The position numbers and the translations under genes are program-made. The notes under the pieces are model-generated. The model searched no databases. It saw nothing but the letters and a program-made list of their open reading frames with translations, and was not told where the DNA came from. DNA of 64,000 nt from Kytococcus aerolatus. Its GTDB lineage: Bacteria > Actinomycetota > Actinomycetes > Actinomycetales > Dermatophilaceae. Of the stretch, positions 45,594-53,878 are shown in pieces. The stretch lies in NCBI RefSeq assembly GCF_900187395.1, contig NZ_FYEZ01000001.1, positions 248,001-312,000 of the forward strand. The letters run 5' to 3'. Within the stretch, counting starts at the first letter, position 1, and every line of letters starts with the position of its first letter.

Positions 45594-46649
45594 TCAGCCC
45601 TTCCGCGCCCGGCTGGGCTGCACCCTGACCGGTTCGCCAGGCATCTTCGGGTGGTCCGGCGGGAACGGCTCCTCCCCCAGGCCGCGTTCCAGGTCGGCCT
45701 CCCACATCTCCATCGCCGGCGCGAAGTCGCCGCGGTGCTCCAGCATGCCGGCCCACGGGTCGGGCTCCTGCAGGTGCTCGCCGATGGTGGGGACCACCAC
45801 CTCGCCGGGCACCAGGTCGTCGAGACGCTCCCAGGCCACCGGCAGTGAGACCGGCGCCCCGGGCAGCGCGCGGGGGCTCCACGCCCCGGCCAGGGCGCGG
45901 TCGCGGCAGTGCTGGTTGAAGTCGATGAAGCACCTGTCCCCCCGCTCCTCCTTCCACCAGCGGGTGGTCACCAGCTCCGGCAGACGGCGCTCCAGCTCCC
46001 GGGCCAGGGCGATCACGCCGTGGCGCACGTCGAGGAACTCCCGCTCCGGGCGGATCGGTGCGACGACGTGCAGCCCCCGGTGGCCGGAGGTCTTCACGTA
46101 CGCGCTGAGCCCCAGCTCCTCGAGGAGCTCGCGCGCCGCCCGGGCGATGGTCACCACGTCCCGGAAACCACGCCCCGGCATCGGGTCGAGATCCAGCCGC
46201 ACCTGGTCGGGGCAGTCGTTGAGCAGCTCGCCGGCATGGTCGCTCGTGCGCACCGGCCACGGGTGGAAGGTCACCGTGGACATCTGCACGGCCCACACGG
46301 CACTGGCCAGCTCCTCGAGCACCACCTGCTCGTGCGAGCGCCCGCTGGGATAGGTGCAGGTGGTGGTGCGCAGGTGCTCGGGTGCACCCTTCGGCGGGTT
46401 CTTGGAGTAGAACTCCTCCCCGGTGATGCCCGTCGGGAAGCGCTGCAGGGTCACCGGTCGGTCGGCATGGGCGGCCAGGAAGCGCTCCCCGGCGGTCAGG
46501 AGGTACTCGGCGAGGTCCTGCTTGGTGACGTCCACCGAGCCCGGCTGGTCCCCGGCCGGGCACATCACCCGGTCCGGGCTGGAGAGGCGCACCGCCCGGA
46601 CGCTGCCGTCCGGCGCCGGGATCTCGAGGATGACGGCCGTGCTCGCCAT
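45594..46649 (-). CDS. LigD-type DNA polymerase/primase domain protein
   Basis: A 351-residue stand-alone archaeo-eukaryotic primase-like polymerase of the kind fused in LigD. The metal-binding Asp153 and Asp155 are in RLDLDP, followed by SGHRGLHV (188-195) and a third Asp in CFIDFNQH. It fills gaps with (ribo)nucleotides in end joining or base-excision repair. The protein has no ligase or nuclease module and no Ku gene is present in the window. AGGAG precedes the ATG. It points toward ligC across the repeat array. Confidence 0.9.
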   Translation of the reverse strand: MASTAVILEIPAPDGSVRAVRLSSPDRVMCPAGDQPGSVDVTKQDLAEYLLTAGERFLAAHADRPVTLQRFPTGITGEEFYSKNPPKGAPEHLRTTTCTYPSGRSHEQVVLEELASAVWAVQMSTVTFHPWPVRTSDHAGELLNDCPDQVRLDLDPMPGRGFRDVVTIARAARELLEELGLSAYVKTSGHRGLHVVAPIRPEREFLDVRHGVIALARELERRLPELVTTRWWKEERGDRCFIDFNQHCRDRALAGAWSPRALPGAPVSLPVAWERLDDLVPGEVVVPTIGEHLQEPDPWAGMLEHRGDFAPAMEMWEADLERGLGEEPFPPDHPKMPGEPVRVQPSRARKG

Positions 46650-46738
46650 GGTGCTCCTGCCCCGGCAGGCCCGCTGCCGTCGTCCGTGGGGCGCGGGATC
46701 TCGCGCCGCACCCAGCCTAGGCCGGACGCAGAGCGCCT

Positions 46739-46778
46739 GTTCACCGAGGCGTCACACGGAGAACACCTGCCGCACACC
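46739..46778 (+). promoter_or_regulatory. PHO box (PhoP-binding direct repeats), four units
   Basis: Four 7-bp units at exact 11-bp intervals: GTTCACC (46739), CGTCACA (46750), GAACACC (46761), GCACACC (46772). This is the layout of actinobacterial PhoP sites, where 11-nt direct repeats of GTTCACC-like sequence activate genes in phosphate starvation. It lies 55-94 bp before the nuclease ATG. Confidence 0.65.
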
Positions 46779-46832
46779 TGGTCCTGTCACGGTGACGCGT
46801 CCGATTCCCCTCCCTCACTGGAGTGTTCCCCG

Positions 46833-49244
46833 ATGCGATCTCTCACTCGCACCTCCCTCCCCCTGACTCTCGCCCTGCTCCTCCCGACCGCCGGCGTGGC
46901 CGCCGTCCAGCCCGCTGCCCAGGCCGTCTCGCAGGACATGGTGATCTCCGAGGCCTACGGCGGCGGGGGCAACTCCGGCGCCCCGCTGAGCCACGACTAC
47001 GTCGAGCTGTTCAACCGCTCCGGCGAGTCGGTCGACCTCACCGGCTGGACGCTGGAGTACCGCTCCGCCAGCGGCACGAGCGCCCAGGTCACCCAGCTCT
47101 CCGGCCAGGTCGCCCCCGGCGCCCGCTACCTGGTTCAGCAGCAGGCCGGCCGCAACACCTCCGCCGACCCCCTGCCCACCCCGGACGCCATCGGATCGGT
47201 GCACATGTCCTCCTCCGGGGCCAAGCTGCAGCTGGTCTCCCCCTCCGGCAAGGTCGTCGACCTGCTGGGGTGGGGCTCGGCCAACCAGGCCGAGGGCGCC
47301 GCCGCCGACGCCACCTCGAACACCACCTCGGTGTTCCGCACCCAGCCCTGCCACGACACGGACAACAACGCCGCGGATTTCCAGGTGGGCACCCCCACCC
47401 CGCAGAACTCGTCCACCGAGACCATCGACTGCTCCCTCGTGGAGGACCCCGCACCCACCCCGGAGCCGGAGCCGACCACCGTGGCCGAGATCCAGGGCGC
47501 CACCCACCGCTCCCCGCTCGAGGGCGAGCGCGTCATCGGCGTGGCCGGTGTGGTGACCGCCACCGATCGCAACGGCTTCTGGATCCACTCGACCACCCCG
47601 GACGAGGACGACGCGACCTCCGAGGGTCTGTACGTGTACGACCGCGGCGCCCACGACCTGGAGCCCGGGCAGACCGTCGAGCTCGCCGGCACCGTCACCG
47701 AGTACCGCGCCGGCGGCAACGGCGGCTGGGACAACCTCACCACCACCCAGATCACCTCCCCGCAGGTGGAGGTCACCGGCACCGCGGACATCCCCGCACC
47801 CGTCGTGCTCGGCGAGGACGTCGTCGTGCCGGCCCAGACCATCGAGGCCGGGGATCCCGGCTCGGTGGAGTACGACTCCGCCGACTTCGACCCCGCCCGG
47901 GACGCCATCGACAGCTACGAGTCGCTGGAGGGCATGCAGGTCGCCGTCCGCGACGCCGAGGCCGTCGGCCCGACCGCCTCCTTCGGGGAGATCCCGGTGG
48001 TGCCGGGCACGAACGTCGAGGCCCGGCGCAGCATCGCCGGGGGCGTCGTCCACGGCGGCTACGACCAGCCCAACGCCCAGCGCCTGCACCTGGACGACGG
48101 CATCCTCGGCAACGGCGCCCTGCCGCAGGTGGACACCGGTGCCCGCATCGCCGGCCTGACCACCGGCGTCCTCGATTACTCCTACGCCAACTTCAAGGTG
48201 CAGGTCACCGAGCTCGGCCGGGTCGCCCCCAGCCCCTTCCTGCGCGAGGTCACCGCCGCCAACCGCGACGACGCGCTCGAGGTGGCCACCTTCAACGTGG
48301 AGAACCTCTCCCCCACCGACGACTCCGGCAAGTTCGAGGGCCTGGCCGAGCAGCTGGTGCACAACCTGCAGGCCCCGGACATCGTGGCCCTGGAGGAGGT
48401 GCAGGACAACAACGGCGCCCAGAACGACGGGACCGTGGACTCCACCACCACCGTGAACAAGCTCATCGCCGCCATCGAGGCCGCCGGTGGCCCGCGCTAC
48501 GAGGCCACCTGGGTGAACCCCGAGGACGGTCAGGACGGCGGGCGGCCGGGGGGCAACATCCGCAACGTGATGCTGCATCGCACCGACGTCGACGGCCTGG
48601 AGCTCGTCGAGCGCGGCGAGGCCGACGCCACCACCGCCACCGAGGCCGTCTCGCGGGGCCGCTGGGCTGCCCTCTCGGCGAGCCCCGGGCGCATCAACCC
48701 GCTGAGCAGCGCCTGGGAGGACTCCCGCAAGCCGCTCGCCGTGGAGTACAAGTACCAGGGCCGCCCGGTGTTCGTCATCGGCGTCCACTTCGCCTCCAAG
48801 GGCGGCGACGACCCGCTCTTCGGTCGCTGGCAGCAGCCGGTGCGCTCCTCCGAGGAGCAGCGCATGGCCCAGGCCCAGGAGGTGCGCGGCTTCGTGGACT
48901 CGCTGCTGGCCAAGGACGCCGACGCGAACGTCATCGTCGCCGGTGACGTGAACGACTTCGAGTTCTCCCCGGTGGTCGACACCCTGGTGGGCTCCGGGGC
49001 CACCGCCCTGCGCGACCTCCCCCGCGAGCTCGACCCGGCCGACCGCTACACGTACAACTACCAGGGCAACAGCCAGGTGCTGGACCACCTGCTCGTCTCG
49101 CCGAACCTTACCGAGGCGACCCAGGGCCAGCAGCCGGTGACGCCCTACCGACACGACGTGGTGCACGTGAACGCCGACTTCCACGACCAGCTCAGCGACC
49201 ACGACCCGCAGGTCGTGAGCATCGACCGTCGGGCCCTGCGCTGA
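46833..49244 (+). CDS. Secreted ExeM/NucH-family endonuclease
   Basis: An 803-residue exported nuclease. Residues 1-31 are a Sec signal peptide ending AQA. A lamin-tail domain follows (about 35-155: VISEAYGGGGNSG, DYVELFNRSGESVDLTGW), then an OB-fold region (about 205-310), and a C-terminal endonuclease/exonuclease/phosphatase domain (about 475-803) with ATFNVENL, DIVALEEVQDNNG, HFASKGGDD, AGDVNDFEFSP and SDHDPQVV. It probably degrades extracellular DNA. There is no C-terminal sorting signal, so it should be free or loosely bound. GGAG lies 10 nt before the ATG; the PHO box upstream suggests induction by phosphate limitation. Confidence 0.92.
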   Translation: MRSLTRTSLPLTLALLLPTAGVAAVQPAAQAVSQDMVISEAYGGGGNSGAPLSHDYVELFNRSGESVDLTGWTLEYRSASGTSAQVTQLSGQVAPGARYLVQQQAGRNTSADPLPTPDAIGSVHMSSSGAKLQLVSPSGKVVDLLGWGSANQAEGAAADATSNTTSVFRTQPCHDTDNNAADFQVGTPTPQNSSTETIDCSLVEDPAPTPEPEPTTVAEIQGATHRSPLEGERVIGVAGVVTATDRNGFWIHSTTPDEDDATSEGLYVYDRGAHDLEPGQTVELAGTVTEYRAGGNGGWDNLTTTQITSPQVEVTGTADIPAPVVLGEDVVVPAQTIEAGDPGSVEYDSADFDPARDAIDSYESLEGMQVAVRDAEAVGPTASFGEIPVVPGTNVEARRSIAGGVVHGGYDQPNAQRLHLDDGILGNGALPQVDTGARIAGLTTGVLDYSYANFKVQVTELGRVAPSPFLREVTAANRDDALEVATFNVENLSPTDDSGKFEGLAEQLVHNLQAPDIVALEEVQDNNGAQNDGTVDSTTTVNKLIAAIEAAGGPRYEATWVNPEDGQDGGRPGGNIRNVMLHRTDVDGLELVERGEADATTATEAVSRGRWAALSASPGRINPLSSAWEDSRKPLAVEYKYQGRPVFVIGVHFASKGGDDPLFGRWQQPVRSSEEQRMAQAQEVRGFVDSLLAKDADANVIVAGDVNDFEFSPVVDTLVGSGATALRDLPRELDPADRYTYNYQGNSQVLDHLLVSPNLTEATQGQQPVTPYRHDVVHVNADFHDQLSDHDPQVVSIDRRALR

Positions 49245-49274
49245 CCCCGCAGGAACACCCCTGAGACGGGGCGC

Positions 49275-49311
49275 GGGTGCCCCTTCCGGACCTCGTCCGG
49301 GAGGGGCACCC
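49275..49311 (+). terminator. Terminator after the nuclease gene
   Basis: A 17-bp stem starting GGGTGCCCCTTCCGGAC with one wobble pair and a 3-nt loop, 31 nt after the stop. Confidence 0.82.
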
Positions 49312-49366
49312 CCTTGACCCGGCCCCGACGCTGGTCTGCCCTCCGCCACGGTGGGAGACTGGGGCC

Positions 49367-49831
49367 ATGGACATCCCCCTCACCTCCTCCACGCAGCACG
49401 CCCTCGGCCGGGACGACGAGCAGTGGCGTCGGGAACTCACCCCCGAGGAGTACGCCGTGCTCCGCCAGGCGGGGACCGAACGCCCCGGGTCCGGGAAGTT
49501 CGACGAGTTCGACGCCGAGGGCACTTACTCGTGCACCGGCTGCGGCACCGAGCTGTTCCGGTCCTCGACGAAGTTCGACGCCCGCTGCGGGTGGCCGGCC
49601 TTCTACGCCCCGCTGGCCGAGGACCGCATCGAGTACCTGCACGACGAGTCCATCCCCGGCCGCCCGCGCATCGAGACGCGCTGCGCAGCCTGCGGCTCCC
49701 ACCTGGGGCACGTCTTCACCGGGGAGGGCTTCGACACCCCCACCGACGCCCGCTTCTGCATCAACTCGGTCTGCCTGACCTTCACCCCGGCCGACGGGTC
49801 CGCCTCCGTCCGGGGCGCCCACGACGCCTGA
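49367..49831 (+). CDS. msrB: Peptide-methionine (R)-S-oxide reductase MsrB
   Basis: Repairs oxidised methionine. The 154-residue protein has two zinc-binding pairs (Cys56/Cys59 and Cys106/Cys109), GWPAF and the catalytic Cys131 in RFCINS; Cys74 in RCGWP may be the resolving cysteine. GAGACT (49355-49360) ends 6 nt before the ATG; leaderless. Confidence 0.95.
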   Translation: MDIPLTSSTQHALGRDDEQWRRELTPEEYAVLRQAGTERPGSGKFDEFDAEGTYSCTGCGTELFRSSTKFDARCGWPAFYAPLAEDRIEYLHDESIPGRPRIETRCAACGSHLGHVFTGEGFDTPTDARFCINSVCLTFTPADGSASVRGAHDA

Positions 49832-49850
49832 CCGGCGAGCCCGGGAGACG

Positions 49851-49890
49851 ACCGGAGCCCCGCCGTCCTGGTGGACGGCGGGGCTCCGGT
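49851..49890. terminator. Bidirectional terminator between msrB and chdC
   Basis: A 17-bp stem beginning ACCGGAGCCCCGCCGTC with a 6-nt loop separates the two converging genes. Confidence 0.85.
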
Positions 49891-49921
49891 GTGCGGACCG
49901 GGCGGCTGGACCCGGGCCTGC

Positions 49922-50647
49922 TCAGACCGCGGGGTGGTGGGGCAGCGAGCGGACCAGCTCACCGACCGGGGTGCGCTTGCCGGTGTGGAAGGGGACCTCC
50001 TCCTTGACGTACCGGCGGGCCTCGGTCTCCCGCATGGTGCGCATGAGGTCGACGATCTGGCTCAGGTCGTCGGACTCGAAGGCCAGCGCCCACTCGTAGT
50101 CCCCCAGGCCGAAGGCGGGGATGGTGTTGGCGCGCACCTCCTTGTAGTCGCGGGCGGCCACACCGTGCTCCACGAGCATCTGCCGGCGCTTCTCCGGGTC
50201 CATCAGGTACCACTCCGGGGTGCGCACGAAGGGGTAGAGGCACAGGTAGTCGCGGACGCGCCCGCCGGCGAGGAAGGCCGGGACGTGGCTCTTGTTGAAC
50301 TCGGCCGGGCGGTGCAGGGCAGAGACGCTCCAGGTGGGGCGCGAACGGGCCCCCAGCTCGGTGCGGCGGAAGCCCTTGAAGGCCTCCTGGAGCTGGTCGT
50401 TGGACTCCGCGTGCCACCAGATCAGGTAGTCCGCCCCGGCCCGCATGCCGGCCAGGTCGTAGACGCCTCGGACCTCGACCCCCTGCTCGGCGAGCGACTC
50501 CAGGTAGCTCTCGGCCTCGTGGGCGATGAGCTCGATCCGGTCGGCCGGGAGGACCGTGGGCACCTCGAAGACGGACCACATGGTGTACCGGAGGGACTCG
50601 TTGATCTCCCGGACCTTGGCAGGGCTGACTCGATCGCGATCGCTCAT
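49922..50647 (-). CDS. chdC: Coproheme decarboxylase ChdC (HemQ)
   Basis: Last enzyme of the coproporphyrin-dependent haem pathway, turning coproheme into haem b with peroxide. The 241-residue protein has the family core YPFVRTPEWYLMDPEKRRQML; Tyr138 matches the catalytic tyrosine and His161 the proximal haem ligand. It overlaps hemY by 4 nt. GACAAT (minus strand, 50654-50659) ends 6 nt before the ATG, so it may also be transcribed alone. Confidence 0.94.
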   Translation of the reverse strand: MSDRDRVSPAKVREINESLRYTMWSVFEVPTVLPADRIELIAHEAESYLESLAEQGVEVRGVYDLAGMRAGADYLIWWHAESNDQLQEAFKGFRRTELGARSRPTWSVSALHRPAEFNKSHVPAFLAGGRVRDYLCLYPFVRTPEWYLMDPEKRRQMLVEHGVAARDYKEVRANTIPAFGLGDYEWALAFESDDLSQIVDLMRTMRETEARRYVKEEVPFHTGKRTPVGELVRSLPHHPAV

Positions 50648-52113
50648 GGGGCCATTGTCCCACCGGCCACCAGCGCCGCGGCAGCGGCCCGGGCGGTGCC
50701 GATGCAGGCCGGGATGCCGACCCCGTCGTAGGCCGAACCGGCCAGCTCCAACCCGGGGAGCCCGGCCACCGCCGCGCGCACCGCCGCGATCCGCTCGACG
50801 TGCCCGACGGCGTACTGCGGCAGGGCGTCGTCCCATCGCTGCACGTGCGTGGCCACCGGCTCCGGCAGGCTCGGGGCGCCCTCCAGGAGGGCCACCGCCT
50901 CCCGCACGTCGGCCAACGCCAGGGCGGCCAGCTCGTCGTCCCCGTGGTCCAGGACGGCAGCGTCCCCGGCCCGTCCCAGCGAGGCCCGGAGATAGCTGGC
51001 GGTGCCGTCCCCGACTGGCCCCCACTTGGCCGCGGTGAAGGTGGCCGCCTTGATGGCCCGTCCGTCCACCGGGGGCACGAGGAAGCCGGAGCGCTCCAGC
51101 GCGGGCAGCGCGGCGGTCTCGTAGGCCCAGGTGACCACCGCCATGGAAGCGGTCTCGATGCCGGCCAGCTGCTCCGCGGCGGCCGGGGAGGCGAGGGCGA
51201 GGAGCCGCGCGGCAGCGGGCGCGGGGAGCGCCACGACCACCCGCTCCGCCTCCAGGCGCTCGCCCGCGCCCGTGGTCACGACCCAACCGCCCGCGGTCTG
51301 CTCCAGCGCCTCGGCCGGCACGCCCAGACGCAGATCCACCCCCCGGCGCGCCAGGTCCTCGGCGATCTCCTCGGGCAGGCGGGCGAGTCCTCCCGGCAGG
51401 GAGGCGAAGGGCGGCGCGGGGCGGGGCGCCCCGTCGGTCGCAGCGCGCGGTGAGGCCTGGGTGCCCCCGGTCCCGGCGGTCAGCTCGGCGACGGTCGCGG
51501 TGAGCGAGGCTCCCGCGCTGGCGGCCTCGTGCACGCGGGGCAGGCAGGCCCGGGCGGAGAGGCGGCGGGCCTGCCCGGCGTAGACACCGCCCAGGAGCGG
51601 CTCCAGCAGGCGGTCGACCACGGCGGCGCCGAGGCGCTCCTCGACGAGCTCGCCCAGCGAGAGGTCACCGGTCACCGGCGTGTGCTCGCGCCCGCGGTCG
51701 TCGGCCCGCTCCACCTCCGCGGGGGTGAGCAGACCGGCGAGCCCGGAGGGGTCGCCGGGGATCCCCATGAGGGTGCCGCGCGGGACCGGGTGCAGGGCAC
51801 CCCGCGTCCACACCGAGGCCGGCACGCCGGTGGGGCGCCGGAGCTCGCCGTCCAGCCCCAGCTCGGCGAGCAACGCGGTGGCCTCCGGGCGGGTGGTGAG
51901 CACGGACTCCGCCCCCACGTCGACGGGGTTCCCGGCGATCTCCCGCCGGTGCAGCACCCCCCCGACGCGTTCGGACGCCTCGAGCAGTGTCACCTGCTCG
52001 GCGGGCACCCCGTGCTCCACGACGAGGGAGCGGGCGGCCACCAGGCCACTGATGCCACCCCCGACGACGATGACGCTGCAGCTGGGTGCGCCGGCCACGG
52101 GCTCAGCGACCAC
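50644..52113 (-). CDS. hemY: Coproporphyrinogen III oxidase (HemY/PgoX type)
   Basis: FAD enzyme oxidising coproporphyrinogen III to coproporphyrin III. The 489-residue protein begins with the dinucleotide-binding motif VIVVGGGISGLVAARSL, then EASERVGGVL, and ends with SAYDGVGIPACIGTARAAA. With chdC alongside, coproporphyrinogen and not protoporphyrinogen is the expected substrate. The GTG at 52113, overlapping hemE by 11 nt, is my choice; another GTG at 52140 is possible. Confidence 0.92.
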   Translation of the reverse strand: MVAEPVAGAPSCSVIVVGGGISGLVAARSLVVEHGVPAEQVTLLEASERVGGVLHRREIAGNPVDVGAESVLTTRPEATALLAELGLDGELRRPTGVPASVWTRGALHPVPRGTLMGIPGDPSGLAGLLTPAEVERADDRGREHTPVTGDLSLGELVEERLGAAVVDRLLEPLLGGVYAGQARRLSARACLPRVHEAASAGASLTATVAELTAGTGGTQASPRAATDGAPRPAPPFASLPGGLARLPEEIAEDLARRGVDLRLGVPAEALEQTAGGWVVTTGAGERLEAERVVVALPAPAAARLLALASPAAAEQLAGIETASMAVVTWAYETAALPALERSGFLVPPVDGRAIKAATFTAAKWGPVGDGTASYLRASLGRAGDAAVLDHGDDELAALALADVREAVALLEGAPSLPEPVATHVQRWDDALPQYAVGHVERIAAVRAAVAGLPGLELAGSAYDGVGIPACIGTARAAAAALVAGGTMAP

Positions 52114-53206
52114 TCGTCTCGTGCACCCGTGCGGTGACACGGGTCAGGACGTCCGGGTCGGTGGTCGGCAGCACGCCGTGACCGAGGTTGAAGATATGAC
52201 CGGGGGCCTTCCGGCCGGCCTCGACGATCTCGTCCACCCGGGCCATGAGCGGCTCGTCCGGGGCGAAGAGCAGGGCCGGGTCGAGGTTGCCCTGCAGGGC
52301 GTGGCGGCCACCGGTGCGCTCGAGGGCGTCGGCGAGGTCGACGCGGTAGTCCACCCCGACCACCTCGGCCCCGGCGTCGCCCATGAGGTCGAGCAGCTCG
52401 CCGGTCCCCACCCCGAAGTGGATCCGCGGGACGCGTCCCTCCACGGAGGCCAGGACGCGGGCGGAGTGGGGGGCGACGAAGCGCTGGTAGTCCGCACGGT
52501 TCAGGTAGCCGACCCAGGAGTCGAAGAGCTGGACCGCGTCGGCCCCGGCGTCGACCTGCACCTGCAGGAAGGCCCCGGCGATGGCCGCCAGCCGCTCGCA
52601 GAGGTCGTTCCACAGCTCGGGGTCGCCGTGCATGAGGGCCTTGGTGTTCTCGTGGTTCTTGCTCGGCCCGCCCTCCACGAGATAGCTGGCCAGGGTGAAG
52701 GGAGCCCCGGCGAAGCCGATGAGGGCCTGGTCGGAGCGCAGCGCGGCCCGCACCCCGGCCACGGACTCGGTGATGTCGGTGACCATGTCCGGTGTCAGCT
52801 CCGGCAGCCGGTCCAGGTCGGCCCGGGTGCGGAAGGGCTCGGCCACGACCGGTCCCACCCCCGGGACGATGTCCAGGTCCACCCCGACGGCCTGCACGGG
52901 CACGACGATGTCGCTGAAGAAGATCGCGGCGTCCACGTCGTGACGCCGCACCGGCTGCAGGGTGATCTCGGTGCACAGCTCGGGGCGGCGGCAGGCCTCG
53001 AGCATGGCGTTGCCCTCGCGCAGGGCCCGGTACTCCGGCAGGGAGCGACCGGCCTGCCGCATGAACCACACCGGGGTGTGCGGGGTGGCCTCGCCCCGGG
53101 CGGCGGCCACGAGGGTGGGCACCACGCCGCCCTCGCCGCCGGGAGCGGTGTTCTGCTCGGCGCTCGTCGAGGTGCCGGTGGGGTGCTGCGGGACGTTGGG
53201 ATCCAT
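52103..53206 (-). CDS. hemE: Uroporphyrinogen decarboxylase
   Basis: Converts uroporphyrinogen III to coproporphyrinogen III. The 367-residue protein has WFMRQAGRSLPEYRALR (substrate-binding arginines and acids), IIFFSD-like IFFSDI, GFAGAPFTLASYLVEGG and GILPT-type HGVLPTTDP at the end. GACCAT (minus strand, 53213-53218) ends 6 nt before the ATG. It leads hemE-hemY-chdC. Confidence 0.95.
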   Translation of the reverse strand: MDPNVPQHPTGTSTSAEQNTAPGGEGGVVPTLVAAARGEATPHTPVWFMRQAGRSLPEYRALREGNAMLEACRRPELCTEITLQPVRRHDVDAAIFFSDIVVPVQAVGVDLDIVPGVGPVVAEPFRTRADLDRLPELTPDMVTDITESVAGVRAALRSDQALIGFAGAPFTLASYLVEGGPSKNHENTKALMHGDPELWNDLCERLAAIAGAFLQVQVDAGADAVQLFDSWVGYLNRADYQRFVAPHSARVLASVEGRVPRIHFGVGTGELLDLMGDAGAEVVGVDYRVDLADALERTGGRHALQGNLDPALLFAPDEPLMARVDEIVEAGRKAPGHIFNLGHGVLPTTDPDVLTRVTARVHETSGR

Positions 53207-53299
53207 GGCCGCATGGTCCCACGCGGCCTCCCGGCCGCTCCCACCGCCGTCCGGCGCGCCTTCCGGAGGTTGTCGGGCCCGGCTTTTACTGTCTCTCCC

Positions 53300-53878
53300 G
53301 TGACCTCTCGACTCGTGCGCGGACCCCAGCACGCCGACCCGCAGACGGCCCTCGCCGCCGTGCGGGCCGCGCTGCCCCGGCCCGGCATCGAGCTGGAGGA
53401 GATGGACTCCCCCACGCGCATCGCCCCCACCTCGCTGGCCTTCAGCGGCCAGGTGGTCGGGGGGTGCCCCGAGGAGCCGCTGGCGACCGGACGGTTCGTC
53501 CTGCTCCACGACCCCGAGGCCCCCGAGGAGTGGGAGGGCCCGTGGCGCGTCGTGGTCTACGTAGGGGCCCAGGTGGAGCCCGAGCTGGCCACCGACCCGC
53601 TCTTCGCCGAGGTCGGCGCCGAGTGGCTGCGGGAGGCGCTGGCGATGCAGCACTGCACCTACGTGGCCGAGAGCGGGACGGTGACCCGGTCGACCTCCAC
53701 CGCGTTCGGAGCCCGGGAGGAGCAGGCACCGCAGGTGGAGCTGGAGATCCGCGCCTCGTGGACGCCGCTGGACCGCGACCTGCTGCGACACCTGGAGGCC
53801 TGGCGCGACCTGCTGGCGATGGTGGGCGGCACGCCTCCGGTGCCGACGGGTGTGACCCCGCTGCGAGGTGCCCGCTGA
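53300..53878 (+). CDS. DUF3000 family protein
   Basis: A 192-residue protein of the actinobacterial DUF3000 type, found almost always before the RNase D-like gene, as here. Typical parts are PTRIAPTSLAFSGQV, RFVLLHDPEAPEEWEGPWRVVVYV and ASWTPLDRDLLRHLEAWRDLL. No enzymatic motif is visible. The start is GTG at 53300. Its stop shares one base with the next start (TGATG). Confidence 0.85.
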   Translation: MTSRLVRGPQHADPQTALAAVRAALPRPGIELEEMDSPTRIAPTSLAFSGQVVGGCPEEPLATGRFVLLHDPEAPEEWEGPWRVVVYVGAQVEPELATDPLFAEVGAEWLREALAMQHCTYVAESGTVTRSTSTAFGAREEQAPQVELEIRASWTPLDRDLLRHLEAWRDLLAMVGGTPPVPTGVTPLRGAR

